From contig NZ_CP054699.1 of NCBI RefSeq assembly GCF_022558445.1, positions 142,001 through 206,000 of the forward strand: 64,000 nt of DNA, given 5' to 3'. Below, in pieces: positions 53,050-62,936 of the stretch. This DNA is from Candidatus Contubernalis alkalaceticus. Its GTDB lineage: Bacteria > Bacillota > Dethiobacteria > SKNC01. The number at the start of each line of letters is the position of its first letter. Positions within the stretch are counted from its first letter, which is position 1. The translations under genes and the position numbers were made by a program. Below the pieces are notes generated by a model that saw nothing but the letters and a program-made list of their open reading frames with translations, was not told the DNA's origin and did no database searches.

Positions 53050-55563
53050 TTGCTAAATTTTATTAGTAAGCTTTTGGGAAACAGTAACGAGGGACAGATA
53101 AAGAAATTAAGGAAAACAGTGGATCAAGTGAATTCTTTTGAACCGGAGATTTCTCTGCTTTCTGATTCACAGCTCAAAGATAAGACCAAGATATTCAAGG
53201 AGCGGCTGCAGGGGGGAGCAACCCTGGAGGACCTGCTTCCAGAGGCTTTTGCTGTGGCCAGGGAGGCCGCCAAAAGAACCTTGGGAATGAGGCCTTTTGA
53301 TGTTCAGGTCCTGGGGGGCATTGTGCTGCACCAGGGCAGGATTGCAGAAATGAAAACCGGGGAAGGAAAGACACTGGTTGCAACTCTACCCGCTTATTTA
53401 AACGCCTTAACGGGTAAGGGAGTGCACATCGTTACAGTAAATGATTACCTGGCTCAAAGGGATAGTGAATGGATGGGCAGGATTTATGATTTTTTGGGAC
53501 TTAAGGTGGGACTGATCGTCCATGGGCTTACCCCTGCTCAACGCAGGGAATCTTACGCTGCAGATATTATCTACGGCACCAACAATGAGTTCGGTTTTGA
53601 CTTTCTGCGGGACAATATGGCTGTTACCTACGAGAATCTGGTTCAGCGGGAACTGAACTATGCCATTGTGGATGAGGTGGACAGTATCTTAGTGGACGAG
53701 GCCAGAACGCCCCTGATTATCTCCGGGCCATCTCAACAGTCTACGGACATGTATCAAAAGTTTTCAAAATTTGTTCCCCGGCTAAAAAAGGATGAAGATT
53801 ACACGGTGGATGAAAAGGCCCATACAGTTATCCTCACTGAGGAGGGGGTTGCCCATGCGGAACAAATTTTAGGAGTGGAGAACTTATATGATGATGTTCA
53901 TATGGAGCTTTCCCATTATTTGAACCAGGCATTGAAAGCCCATGCCTTGATGAAGAGGGACAGGGATTATATTGTAAAAGATGGGGAAGTTATTATCATA
54001 GATGAGTTTCGTGGGCGGCCCATGTATGGGCGGCGCTACAGCAACGGGCTTCATCAGGCTATTGAAGCTAAAGAGCGGGTTAAGGTGGCTAAGGAAAGTC
54101 AGACCCTGGCTACCATTACGTTTCAGAACTATTTTCGAATGTATGATAAGCTGGCGGGGATGACCGGGACAGCGGCTACAGAGGAGGAGGAATTCACTAA
54201 GATTTATGGTTTGGATGTGGTGATTATCCCCACCAATATGCCCATGATCAGAGAAGATCTTCCAGACGTTATATACAAGACACAAGAATACAAATACAAG
54301 GCGGTGGTGGAGGAGATACAGCGCCGTCATAATTTAGGCCAACCTTGTTTGGTGGGAACCATTCATATTGAGAAATCGGAAAAACTCAGTGATATGCTGA
54401 AAAAAAAGGGGGTTCCCCACAAGGTCCTCAACGCCAAGCATCATGAACAGGAGGCAGAAATTATCACACGGGCAGGAGAGAAAGGGGCAGTTACTATCTC
54501 TACCAATATGGCCGGAAGGGGAACGGACATTGTTTTGGAGGAAGGAGTTACTGCCCTGGGGGGCCTCCATGTATTGGGTACGGAAAGGCACGAGAGCCGG
54601 CGAATTGACAACCAGCTTCGAGGCCGTTCCGGGCGCCAGGGGGATCCGGGATCCTCACAGTTTTTCATTTCCCTGGAGGATGACCTGATGAGGATTTTTG
54701 GGTCGGATAATGTTAAGGGCATTATGGATAAGCTGGGGATGGAAGAGGATATGCCCATTGAACACTCCATGATTAGCAAAGCCATTGAATCAGCCCAAAA
54801 AAGGGTAGAGGGTAGAAACTTCGATATTCGGCGCCATGTTCTAGAATATGATGAAGTTATGAACCAGCAGCGGGAATTAATTTATTCGCAACGGCGCAAA
54901 ATACTGGAAGGGAAAAATCTCCAGGACAGCATCTTGGAAATGGTGGAATCCATTATAGAGGCTTGCTTGGATCTGTATACCAATGAAAAGGTTTATCCGG
55001 AGGAGTGGGATATGAAAGGGTTGTTAGACTATGCCAACAACATTTTTGATCCCTTAACTCCCCTGACAGAAGAAGACCTGGCAGACCTTGACCGGGAGGA
55101 AATCCGTGAACTGCTGCAGCAGAGAACATATAAGGCTTATCAGAAGAGAGAAGAAGAACTGGGTTCGGAAATGATGAGAGACCTGGAGAGGGTTATTCTC
55201 CTGCGCATGGTGGACAGCAAGTGGATGCAGCATATTGATGCCATGGATGATTTAAAGCAGGGAATCGGCCTTAGGGCTTATGGACAGAGAAACCCTTTAA
55301 TTGAATATAAATTTGAAAGTTATGAGATGTTTGATAACATGATTAAAAGTCTGCAGGAGGATGTGGTCCGACTGCTGTTCCGGGTTCAGGTAGTTTCCAA
55401 CATGGAGAATAAACCGCCAGAGATAACCCAGGAGATTTCCTCTGGAAATGCTTCTGGTTCGGAACGTAAAAAGAAAGAGCCGGTCAAGGCAGAAAAAATC
55501 GGAAGGAATCAGCCCTGTCCCTGCGGTAGCGGGAAAAAATATAAAAAGTGCTGCGGCAGCTAA
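53050..55563 (+). CDS. secA: Preprotein translocase ATPase SecA
   Basis: Drives Sec-dependent export at the membrane. Residues about 80-110 carry the Walker [12 protein letters not shown], Walker B is [14 protein letters not shown], and [12 protein letters not shown] and [12 protein letters not shown] are helicase motifs of the second nucleotide-binding fold. The C-terminal zinc finger [14 protein letters not shown] is intact, giving SecB-type or ribosome/lipid contact. 837 residues is normal. TTG start with GGGAGGGG. It is followed by prfB, as in many Firmicutes. Confidence 0.98.
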   Translation: MLNFISKLLGNSNEGQIKKLRKTVDQVNSFEPEISLLSDSQLKDKTKIFKERLQGGATLEDLLPEAFAVAREAAKRTLGMRPFDVQVLGGIVLHQGRIAEMKTGEGKTLVATLPAYLNALTGKGVHIVTVNDYLAQRDSEWMGRIYDFLGLKVGLIVHGLTPAQRRESYAADIIYGTNNEFGFDFLRDNMAVTYENLVQRELNYAIVDEVDSILVDEARTPLIISGPSQQSTDMYQKFSKFVPRLKKDEDYTVDEKAHTVILTEEGVAHAEQILGVENLYDDVHMELSHYLNQALKAHALMKRDRDYIVKDGEVIIIDEFRGRPMYGRRYSNGLHQAIEAKERVKVAKESQTLATITFQNYFRMYDKLAGMTGTAATEEEEFTKIYGLDVVIIPTNMPMIREDLPDVIYKTQEYKYKAVVEEIQRRHNLGQPCLVGTIHIEKSEKLSDMLKKKGVPHKVLNAKHHEQEAEIITRAGEKGAVTISTNMAGRGTDIVLEEGVTALGGLHVLGTERHESRRIDNQLRGRSGRQGDPGSSQFFISLEDDLMRIFGSDNVKGIMDKLGMEEDMPIEHSMISKAIESAQKRVEGRNFDIRRHVLEYDEVMNQQRELIYSQRRKILEGKNLQDSILEMVESIIEACLDLYTNEKVYPEEWDMKGLLDYANNIFDPLTPLTEEDLADLDREEIRELLQQRTYKAYQKREEELGSEMMRDLERVILLRMVDSKWMQHIDAMDDLKQGIGLRAYGQRNPLIEYKFESYEMFDNMIKSLQEDVVRLLFRVQVVSNMENKPPEITQEISSGNASGSERKKKEPVKAEKIGRNQPCPCGSGKKYKKCCGS

Positions 55564-55607
55564 TAACTTAAGGGGTTTAGATGATAAGTAGAGGAGGGAT
55601 TTAGCTG

Positions 55608-56730
55608 GTGGATTATGGAGAAATTAAGGCAAAGTCAGTCTTATTGAAGGAAAAGCTTGAAGAAATGAGGGCTTCTCTTTGACCTGATCAATAAAGAGCA
55701 AAAAATAAGTAAGATAGAAGACAAAATGTCTTTACCGGGATTCTGGGACAACAATGAAAAGGCTCAGCAGGTTATAGATGAATTAAACACTTTAAAATTT
55801 TCTGTGGACCGGGTAAAAACTCTGGAGAATATTTTGGAAGAGGTAGAGGTAATGATGATTCTCCGGGAAGAGGAAGATGACCAATCTTTGGAGGAGGATA
55901 TTACAAAGATTTTGCTCCAGGCTGAGGAGAAGTTGGATTCCTTATTTCTTTCCATGCTGTTAAATCAGAAATATGATGACCATAATGCCATCTTAGCCCT
56001 TCATCCTGGGGCTGGAGGTACTGAATCCCAGGATTGGGTGGAAATGCTTTTTCGTATGTATACCCGCTGGTCTGAAAAAAAAGGTTATCGGGTAGAGATT
56101 TTAGATATGCTTATGGGAGATGAAGCAGGGCTAAAAAGCGTTACTTTTTCTGTGACCGGCAAAGATGTATACGGTTATTTAAAGTCAGAAAAGGGAGTGC
56201 ACCGCCTGGTGCGGATATCTCCTTTTGACAGCTCCGGCCGCAGACATACATCTTTTGCATCGGTAGATGTTATGCCGGAGGTAAAAGAAGAAAGCGGCGA
56301 GGTTGAGATTAATCAGGAGGATTTACGGATAGAAACCTTTCGGGCCAAAGGTGCCGGTGGTCAGCATGTTAATAAAACTGATTCGGCGGTGCGCATTACT
56401 CATATTCCAACAGGTATTGTGGCCCAGTGCCAGAACGAACGTTCACAGCATTTTAACAGAGAACAGGCCATGAAAATCCTGAGAGCTAAGCTGGCTTCCC
56501 TCTATCAAAATGAACGGGAGCAGCAGCTGGAGGAAATTCGAGGAGAGCAGAAGGAGATTTCCTGGGGCAGCCAAATCCGTTCCTATACATTTAACCCCTA
56601 TTGTCTAGTAAAAGATCATAGAACCAACGCTGAACTAGGGAATGTGCAGGCGGTAATGGACGGGGAAATTGATTTTTTTATCGACCATTATTTAAGACAG
56701 AAGGCATCGGACAGAGAATCCGTAAAATAG
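55608..56730 (+). CDS. prfB: Peptide chain release factor 2 (programmed +1 frameshift)
   Basis: Recognises UAA/UGA. GTG at 55608 with GAGGAGGG opens a 24-codon frame that ends at CTT-TGA-C (TGA at 55680-55682); an internal AGGG just upstream acts as the stimulatory Shine-Dalgarno. A +1 shift continues from GAC at 55681 to 56730, for about 373 residues. The stop-codon recognition motif SPF (ISPFDSSG) and catalytic GGQ (GAGGQHVNK) are present. The frameshift is the well-known autoregulatory device of RF2, not a mutation. Confidence 0.97.
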
Positions 56731-56790
56731 TAAGCCGTTACCTTAGACGGCAGATGCCCCTTACAAATAATCAATTAGGGGAAGTATTTA

Positions 56791-57651
56791 GTGGAAAAAG
56801 CAAAAAAAATTCTTCAGGTGATTTTAAAAGCGTTATGGCCGATAATGGGAGCCCTGATTGGGTCTCTTATTATGACCCTTGGGTTGAACATGTTCTTGAT
56901 TCCTAACATAATTGCTTCCGGGGGGGTCAGCGGATTAGGTATTATTATTTTTCATGCCTTTAATATCCCTGTAGGCTTGACTATACTTTTTTCCAATGTA
57001 CCGCTTTTTATTGCTGCCTGGAAGTACTTAGGCATGAAGTTTGTAATCAGAAGCCTTGCGGGTTCCTTGTTTTTACCTGTTTTGGTGGAGGCTTTAAGTT
57101 TTCTCCCGGTTTTAACGACAGATCTTCTGTTGGCCTCTATTTATGGTGGAATCCTTTTGGGTATAGGCTTAGGGATTGTTTTCAGAGTTGGGGGTTCTAC
57201 AGGAGGGACAGCTCTGGCTGCACAGCTTTTAAATTATTCAATTGGTTTATCAACTGGTCAAAGCCTTTTGGGTATCGACTTTGTTATTATTGCTCTGGCC
57301 GGGCTGGTATTTAGTGCAGAGTTGGCAATGTACGCTCTTATTTCCCTGTTTGTGACCAGCAAAGTAATCGACCTGGTTCAGGAGGGCCTGGGTTTTGCCA
57401 AGGCCTGCTATATTATTTCTGAAAGTGGTCCGGAGATTGGCCAGGCTATTCAAACAGAATTGGACCGGGGATATACAATTTTAAAAGGGCAGGGGGGCTT
57501 TACTGGCCAGGAAAAGGAGATCCTGCTCTGTGTGGTTTCCCAGGCGGAGGTTACCAGTTTAAAAAAGATTGTTTGGCATATAGATCCCGGTTCCTTTGTC
57601 ATTGTTAGTAATGTTCACGAAGTGCTGGGGGAGGGTTTTCAGCGGTATTGA
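56791..57651 (+). CDS. YitT-family membrane protein
   Basis: A 286-residue protein. About five to six N-terminal membrane helices contain the signatures NIIASGGVSGLGII and GGSTGGTALAAQ, followed by a cytoplasmic DUF2179 domain (GYTILKGQGGFTGQEKEILLCVV). Members are putative transporters; the substrate is not established. GTG start with GGGGAAG upstream. Confidence 0.9.
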   Translation: MEKAKKILQVILKALWPIMGALIGSLIMTLGLNMFLIPNIIASGGVSGLGIIIFHAFNIPVGLTILFSNVPLFIAAWKYLGMKFVIRSLAGSLFLPVLVEALSFLPVLTTDLLLASIYGGILLGIGLGIVFRVGGSTGGTALAAQLLNYSIGLSTGQSLLGIDFVIIALAGLVFSAELAMYALISLFVTSKVIDLVQEGLGFAKACYIISESGPEIGQAIQTELDRGYTILKGQGGFTGQEKEILLCVVSQAEVTSLKKIVWHIDPGSFVIVSNVHEVLGEGFQRY

Positions 57652-57776
57652 TGCCTACCGTAATTGAGATAGTATAATTATTTTTGCTCTCTAATAATGA
57701 AGGTTTTTCAATATCATGATAATTGTCCAATAAATTTATAAAAAATGCATCATACATAATCAGTAGGAGGTGTAAA

Positions 57777-58643
57777 ATGGCTAATACAAATCAGGTAGAT
57801 TTTAATTATTTAGCAAAGAAAGCCGTTATTTTAAGAAAAAACATCCTTCGCATGATTGGTGAAGCCGGCTCAGGCCATCCTGGAGGCTCTCTTTCTGCGG
57901 CGGACATTTTAACAGTTCTGTATTTCAAGGTTTTGAAGGTTGATCCGGATAATCCTCGGGATCCCGACCGGGATCGTTTTGTATTGAGCAAAGGCCATGG
58001 TGCTCCAGCCCTGTACGCAGCTCTGGCGGAAAAAGGATTTTTTCCCCAGGAGGAGCTTTGGAAGTTAAGGAAAATTAACTCTTTCCTTCAGGGACATCCG
58101 GACATGAAAAGGGTGCCGGGGGTAGAGATGTCTACCGGTTCTTTAGGACAGGGCCTTTCTGCCGCCAATGGCATGGCCCTGGCAGCCCGGGTGATGGGAA
58201 AGGACTACCGGGTGTTTGTGCTGCTGGGGGATGGAGAATGCCAGGAGGGACAGGTTTGGGAAGCAGCTATGACTGCAGCTCATTATAAATTGGATAATTT
58301 AACTGCTTTTCTGGACTATAACGGGCTTCAGATTGACGGCCCTTGTGCGGAGATAAAGTCCCCCCTATCTTTTAAGGAAAAATGGGAAGCTTTTGGGTGG
58401 GAGGTAATTGAAATAGACGGACATGATTTAAAGCAAATATGGGAGGCCTGTCAGGAAGCATTGACTGTAAAAGAAAAGCCCACTATGGTGGTTTGCCGTA
58501 CGATTAAAGGCAGGGGGGTATCTTTTATGGAAAATATGGTGGACTGGCATGGGAAAGCTCCTGATAAGGAACAGTTGGAGAAAGCTCTCAGTGAATTAGA
58601 AGGAGGGTCAGGCGGATATGAAGCAAAAAATTGCCACCCGTGA
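57777..58643 (+). CDS. Transketolase, N-terminal subunit
   Basis: A 288-residue thiamine-diphosphate-binding half of a split transketolase: GEAGSGHPGGSLSAADIL, SKGHGAPALYAAL, GSLGQGLSAANG and the ThDP/Mg motif GDGECQEGQVWEAAMTAAHYKLDN. ATG at 57777 with TAGGAGG is preferred over an in-frame ATG at 57723. It overlaps the C-terminal subunit gene by 26 nt. Non-oxidative pentose phosphate pathway. Confidence 0.95.
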   Translation: MANTNQVDFNYLAKKAVILRKNILRMIGEAGSGHPGGSLSAADILTVLYFKVLKVDPDNPRDPDRDRFVLSKGHGAPALYAALAEKGFFPQEELWKLRKINSFLQGHPDMKRVPGVEMSTGSLGQGLSAANGMALAARVMGKDYRVFVLLGDGECQEGQVWEAAMTAAHYKLDNLTAFLDYNGLQIDGPCAEIKSPLSFKEKWEAFGWEVIEIDGHDLKQIWEACQEALTVKEKPTMVVCRTIKGRGVSFMENMVDWHGKAPDKEQLEKALSELEGGSGGYEAKNCHP

Positions 58644-59556
58644 TGCTTATGGAGAAGTATTAGTAGAATTGGGAAAAAAGAACTCATCTATTGTGGTCCT
58701 GGATGCCGATTTATCCAAGTCAACTAAAACTGCTGATTTTAAAGAAGTTTTCCCCCAGAGATTTTTCAACATGGGAGTGGCGGAGGCAGATATGATGGGG
58801 ACAGCAGCAGGTTTTGCCGCCGCGGGGTTGCTCCCCTTTGCCAGTACTTTTGCTGTTTTTGCTGCAGGTAGAGCATACGATCAAGTAAGGAATTCCATTG
58901 CTTACACTGGCCTAAATGTAAAAATTGTAGCAACTCATGCCGGGATTACTGTGGGCGAAGACGGGAGTTCGCATCAGTCTGTTGAAGATATTGCCATTAT
59001 GAGGGTTATGCCCAACATGACTGTAATAGTGCCGGCAGATGGTCCGGAAACTAAAAAGGCAGTAGAGGCGGCGGTGGAGTTGAATGGGCCGGTTTATGTA
59101 AGATTAGGCCGTATGGGGGTTCCGGTATTGTTTTCTGAGGAGGAACCTTTTGTAATAGGAAAAGGAAAAATTATTAAAGATGGTTCAGACATTACGATTA
59201 TTGCCATAGGAATTATGGTAAGCATCGCCCTGGAAGCTGCTGAAACCCTGCTGCAGCAGGGGGTAAAAGCCAGGGTAATCAATCTTCCCACTTTGAAACC
59301 CTTAGACGAGGAAATTATTATCAGGGCAGCTCAGGAAACCGGCGGCATTATAACGGCAGAGGAGCACAGCATTATTGGCGGCCTGGGTGGAGCCGTTTCG
59401 GAGGTTACTGCGGAAAACTGTCCGGTTCCCGTAAAAAGAGTGGGGGTTAGGGATACCTTTGGAGAATCCGGCTCCCCGGAATTACTGCTGGAGAAGTATG
59501 GATTGACTTCTAAAAACATTGTAAAGGCAGCGCAGGAACTTCTTAACAAAAGATAA
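58618..59556 (+). CDS. Transketolase, C-terminal subunit
   Basis: A 312-residue pyrimidine-binding and C-terminal half: DADLSKSTKT, FNMGVAEADMMGTAAGFAAAG with the catalytic Glu, and THAGITVGEDGSSHQSVEDIA. It completes the transketolase with the previous gene. Its ATG lies inside the end of that gene, with AGAAGGAGGG upstream. Confidence 0.95.
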   Translation: MKQKIATRDAYGEVLVELGKKNSSIVVLDADLSKSTKTADFKEVFPQRFFNMGVAEADMMGTAAGFAAAGLLPFASTFAVFAAGRAYDQVRNSIAYTGLNVKIVATHAGITVGEDGSSHQSVEDIAIMRVMPNMTVIVPADGPETKKAVEAAVELNGPVYVRLGRMGVPVLFSEEEPFVIGKGKIIKDGSDITIIAIGIMVSIALEAAETLLQQGVKARVINLPTLKPLDEEIIIRAAQETGGIITAEEHSIIGGLGGAVSEVTAENCPVPVKRVGVRDTFGESGSPELLLEKYGLTSKNIVKAAQELLNKR

Positions 59557-59613
59557 CAAAAACATACTACAGAATACATAATGCAAGGAATAAAATAGTT
59601 ATAAGTTATTAAT

Positions 59614-59645
59614 CCCAATCTCTTTTGGCGAGATTGGTTTTTTTT
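59614..59645 (+). terminator. Terminator after transketolase
   Basis: Arms CCAATCT / AGATTGG and T8. Confidence 0.85.
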
Positions 59646-59757
59646 ATACAAAAACAATAACTTTTTTGTTAAAAATAGTAATTTATAAAGGAATTATAAA
59701 TAATTTGTCGAATAGGTAAGTCGAAGTATCTTAGCATTCTAGGAGTGTATAACATAA

Positions 59758-60444
59758 ATGATCCAATTGAATAATGTGACAAAAAGATATCCCAATGGAC
59801 TGGAAGCTCTTAAAAACATTAGTTTAACTATTGAAAAAGGAGAGTTTGTTTTTTTGGTAGGGCCAAGTGGAGCCGGCAAGACGACAATTTTAAAATTATT
59901 GTATAGGGAGCTTTTACCTACCAACGGCAGCATCAGAGTTCTGGGAAGAGACGTAGTTAAATTAAAAAAAAGTAGAGTTCCTTATTTCCGAAGGAATATA
60001 GGTTTAGTATTTCAAGATTACAGGCTTTTAACCGATAGAACTGTTTATGAAAATGTGGCCTTTGCCCTCAGAGTAATAGAAACACCAGGTAGGGAAATAA
60101 AAAAAAGAGTTCTGGAGTCTCTGGCATTGGTGGGCTTAGGGGAAAAATTTAAAGTTAAACCTACGGAGCTTTCTGGTGGGGAACAGCAGCGGGTGTCCTT
60201 GGCCAGGGCTATTGTTAATCAGCCGGCTATAATTTTAGCAGATGAACCTACGGGAAATTTAGATCCCGAAACCTCTAAAGATATTGTTAACCTGCTCAGG
60301 GTAATTAACTTGAGGGGTTCTACAATTGTTATGGGTACCCATGACCAGGAAATTGTAGACCGCCTGCGTAAGAGAGTGGTGGAAGTTGAGGGAGGCATGA
60401 TTGTCAGGGATCAGCTGAAGGGGGCTTATCGAAATGAAGCCTAG
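59758..60444 (+). CDS. ftsE: Cell division ATP-binding protein FtsE
   Basis: A 228-residue ABC-type ATPase. Walker A GPSGAGKTT at 35-43, signature LSGGEQQRVSLARA and Walker B IILADEPTGNLD. With FtsX it transduces ATP hydrolysis across the membrane to activate peptidoglycan hydrolases at the septum (or in sporulation or elongation in Firmicutes). The ftsX start overlaps its end by 11 nt. Confidence 0.96.
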   Translation: MIQLNNVTKRYPNGLEALKNISLTIEKGEFVFLVGPSGAGKTTILKLLYRELLPTNGSIRVLGRDVVKLKKSRVPYFRRNIGLVFQDYRLLTDRTVYENVAFALRVIETPGREIKKRVLESLALVGLGEKFKVKPTELSGGEQQRVSLARAIVNQPAIILADEPTGNLDPETSKDIVNLLRVINLRGSTIVMGTHDQEIVDRLRKRVVEVEGGMIVRDQLKGAYRNEA

Positions 60445-61327
60445 AACATGGGGTTATTTTATTTTAGAAGCGTTACGAAGTATTTTTCGAAACACTTGGA
60501 TGAGTCTGGCCTCGGTGGGAGTCGTAATTATTACCCTTTTCTTATTAGGGAGTTTTATGCTGTTGAACTACAATATCGATTTCTTGTCCTCAGATATTAA
60601 ATCGCAAATTGAAGTGGTGGTGGTTTTAGATGAAGACTTACCCAGGACACAAGTTGATCAGCTGCATACAAAAATTAAGGGTTTTGAAGGAATCCAGGAG
60701 GTGACCTTTGTTTCCAGAGAGGAAGCACTGGAAAGGCTCAGAATTCAGATGGGGGAACAGAGCCATCTGTTGGAGGGTTATGAAAATCAAGGCAATAACC
60801 CCTTATGGGATTCTTTTGAAGTTAAAACTGTTGTTCCTGAAGATGTGCCGAAATTGGCCGGAGAAATAGAAGGGCTTTCGGGAGTAGTCAGGGTGGATTA
60901 CGGCAGTGAAGTTTTAGAGAAGCTGTTTTCCATTACCCGTATACTAAACTGGGTTGGAGTTGCCTTCATGATTGGGCTGGCTGTCTCTGCCACGTTTTTA
61001 ATTGCCAATACTATTAAGCTGACGGTGTTTACACGAAAACAGGAAATTACAATTATGAAAACTGTGGGTGCCACAGACTGGTTTATTCGCTGGCCCTTTG
61101 TGATTGAAGGGCTGGTGTTGGGGGTTATAGGGTCCCTGGTGCCGGTAGTGGGATTGTTTTACGGTTATCGGTATATAGTGGAATGGGTGGCCATAAATAT
61201 ACCTTTTTTAAGTCTAATGCCGGTGATGGATGTATTTAATTTTTTGCTTCAGACTCTTTTTATACTGGGGATTGGATTGGGAGTGCTGGGAAGCAGTTTT
61301 TCCCTTAGGAAATTTTTAAAAGTATAG
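60434..61327 (+). CDS. ftsX: Cell division protein FtsX
   Basis: A 297-residue four-helix membrane protein of the ABC3/MacB-like permease type: one helix near residues 20-45, a large extracytoplasmic loop (about 50-165), and three C-terminal helices, with [20 protein letters not shown] at the conserved cytoplasmic loop. Couples FtsE to an external hydrolase, likely the M23 protein encoded just downstream. Confidence 0.95.
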   Translation: MKPRTWGYFILEALRSIFRNTWMSLASVGVVIITLFLLGSFMLLNYNIDFLSSDIKSQIEVVVVLDEDLPRTQVDQLHTKIKGFEGIQEVTFVSREEALERLRIQMGEQSHLLEGYENQGNNPLWDSFEVKTVVPEDVPKLAGEIEGLSGVVRVDYGSEVLEKLFSITRILNWVGVAFMIGLAVSATFLIANTIKLTVFTRKQEITIMKTVGATDWFIRWPFVIEGLVLGVIGSLVPVVGLFYGYRYIVEWVAINIPFLSLMPVMDVFNFLLQTLFILGIGLGVLGSSFSLRKFLKV

Positions 61328-61337
61328 CGACGGGGGG

Positions 61338-62576
61338 ATGATCTTGCAAGGAAAAAAGGAAAAAAAAGCAATTCATATTTTACTGGTATTACTTTTTTGT
61401 TTTTCCCTTACAGCAACAGCCTTTGCGGGTACCATAGGTGAAAAACAGGATGAATTGAAGGATGTGCGGGGTGAAATAAGCAATAAACAGGGTGAACTGA
61501 AAGAGTATAAGTCCCAGGAAGATAGACTGCTGTCAGAAATTAATGAAATTGACTATCAGCTTAAGCAGGCGAAAGAAGAATTAGCAAAGATAAATAATGA
61601 CATCAATAATATCGAAGAGCAGATTTTAGTAAAAGAAATGGAAATAGAGGAAAAAGAAAAAGAGATTGCAGAGGTGTTGGCCTGGCTGGAGGAACAGGAT
61701 GAGCTGGTAAAAACAAGAATCAGGGCAATCTATGAAAACGGTTCCCTAAGCTATCTGGAGGTACTCTTTACATCATCAGGATTTAATGATTTTCTAACCC
61801 GCTTTAATTATATGAAGAGTATCTTAGACAGTGATGTAAGTCTGTTTAACCAGATTAATCAGGAGAGGGAAAAACTTGAAATCCAGAGGGCGGAACTAAA
61901 GTTTCAGAAGGATGAACTGGAAGGTTTCAGACAGACACTGCTTGGGTTAAAAAGATCTCAGTTGGACAAGCAGGAACAAATTGACCGGCAGTCCAGGGAA
62001 AGGAATGCCCTGCTTTCCCAGGTGAGGCAGGCTATTGACGCTCAGGAAAAAGCGATTAGGGATCTGGAGGCCGAATCAAAGCAGATTGAACAATTAATCA
62101 GGCAGATGCAGGATGAGGCAAGAAGGCAGCAGGCAGCTCCCACTGGTCAGCTATCCTGGCCGGTTCCTGAGTACGGAAGAGGTTGGATTACCTCCCCATT
62201 TGGATATCGGGTTGATCCTATTACCAGGCAGGCGGGTTCTTTCCACGGTGGAATTGATATAGGTATTCCCCACAGCCGCTGGCCGGGAAGTTCCCACTAT
62301 AATGGGAGTCCCGTTAACATTGTGGCAGCGGAAAGCGGTACTGTTATTTTAGCAAGGTATTACGGCGGCTATGGAAATTGTGTAATCATTGATCATGGAG
62401 GAGGGTTAACTACTGTTTACGCTCACGCTCACGCCCTTCATGTTTCCAACGGCCAGCAGGTTAGCCGGGGACAGTCACTGGCCATTGTGGGTTCCACCGG
62501 TTCCAGTACCGGGCCTCATCTTCATTTTGAGGTGTGGGTAAACGGGACAAGGGTAAATCCTCTTAATTATTATTAA
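61338..62576 (+). CDS. EnvC-like coiled-coil M23 peptidase
   Basis: A 412-residue secreted protein. Signal peptide at 1-30 ([17 protein letters not shown]), a long coiled coil at about 31-265 and a C-terminal M23/LytM domain (about 280-412) with [10 protein letters not shown] (His and Asp zinc ligands) and the HLHFEVW motif. It starts 10 nt after ftsX, so it is the probable hydrolase or activator controlled by FtsEX, as EnvC is in E. coli or CwlO in Bacillus. Confidence 0.93.
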   Translation: MILQGKKEKKAIHILLVLLFCFSLTATAFAGTIGEKQDELKDVRGEISNKQGELKEYKSQEDRLLSEINEIDYQLKQAKEELAKINNDINNIEEQILVKEMEIEEKEKEIAEVLAWLEEQDELVKTRIRAIYENGSLSYLEVLFTSSGFNDFLTRFNYMKSILDSDVSLFNQINQEREKLEIQRAELKFQKDELEGFRQTLLGLKRSQLDKQEQIDRQSRERNALLSQVRQAIDAQEKAIRDLEAESKQIEQLIRQMQDEARRQQAAPTGQLSWPVPEYGRGWITSPFGYRVDPITRQAGSFHGGIDIGIPHSRWPGSSHYNGSPVNIVAAESGTVILARYYGGYGNCVIIDHGGGLTTVYAHAHALHVSNGQQVSRGQSLAIVGSTGSSTGPHLHFEVWVNGTRVNPLNYY

Positions 62577-62669
62577 TCAACGGTTCTAGCTTCAAGGGTT
62601 TAAGCCAATGGCAAGTAACTAATAACAGTCATGATTAATGCAAAAAAAATTAGAAAGAATACATATGAC

Positions 62670-62696
62670 AGCCCCTTTCGAATATAGAAAGGGGCT
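62670..62696. terminator. Perfect 10-bp hairpin after the M23 gene
   Basis: Arms AGCCCCTTTC and GAAAGGGGCT around AATATA, without a T tract. Plausible terminator or mRNA 3'-end hairpin. The 62577-62936 gap holds only this and the promoter element. Confidence 0.5.
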
Positions 62697-62863
62697 AATG
62701 TTATGGCGGATTAATCTTTACAAATTATTGTTCAGATAATACATGAAAGTAATTCACAAATTATTCATTATAGCTACAGTAGCAGAAAAATTCTGCAGGA
62801 TTTAAGAGGAGTAGATATTAAAAAAAGTGTTTATTAAAATTATTATTTAATATTTATTTAATA

Positions 62864-62872
62864 TGTTATAAT
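62864..62872 (+). promoter_or_regulatory. Extended -10 promoter element of the ctpA-like gene
   Basis: TGTTATAAT (TGn plus a perfect TATAAT at 62867-62872), about 65 nt before the start codon. No good -35 box. Confidence 0.4.
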
Positions 62873-62936
62873 TTTTAATAGAGATAAGCTGGTTTTAAAG
62901 CATTCATATTCTGGAAAGTTGGTGTTATTTTAAGAA

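Noticed and set aside
54441-54785. 114-codon minus-strand frame within secA
   Set aside because: Shadow of the conserved SecA helicase region; no independent signals.
55680-55682. In-frame stop early in prfB, looking like a frameshift mutation
   Set aside because: It is the conserved programmed +1 frameshift site (CTT-TGA-C with an upstream AGGG) of release factor 2.
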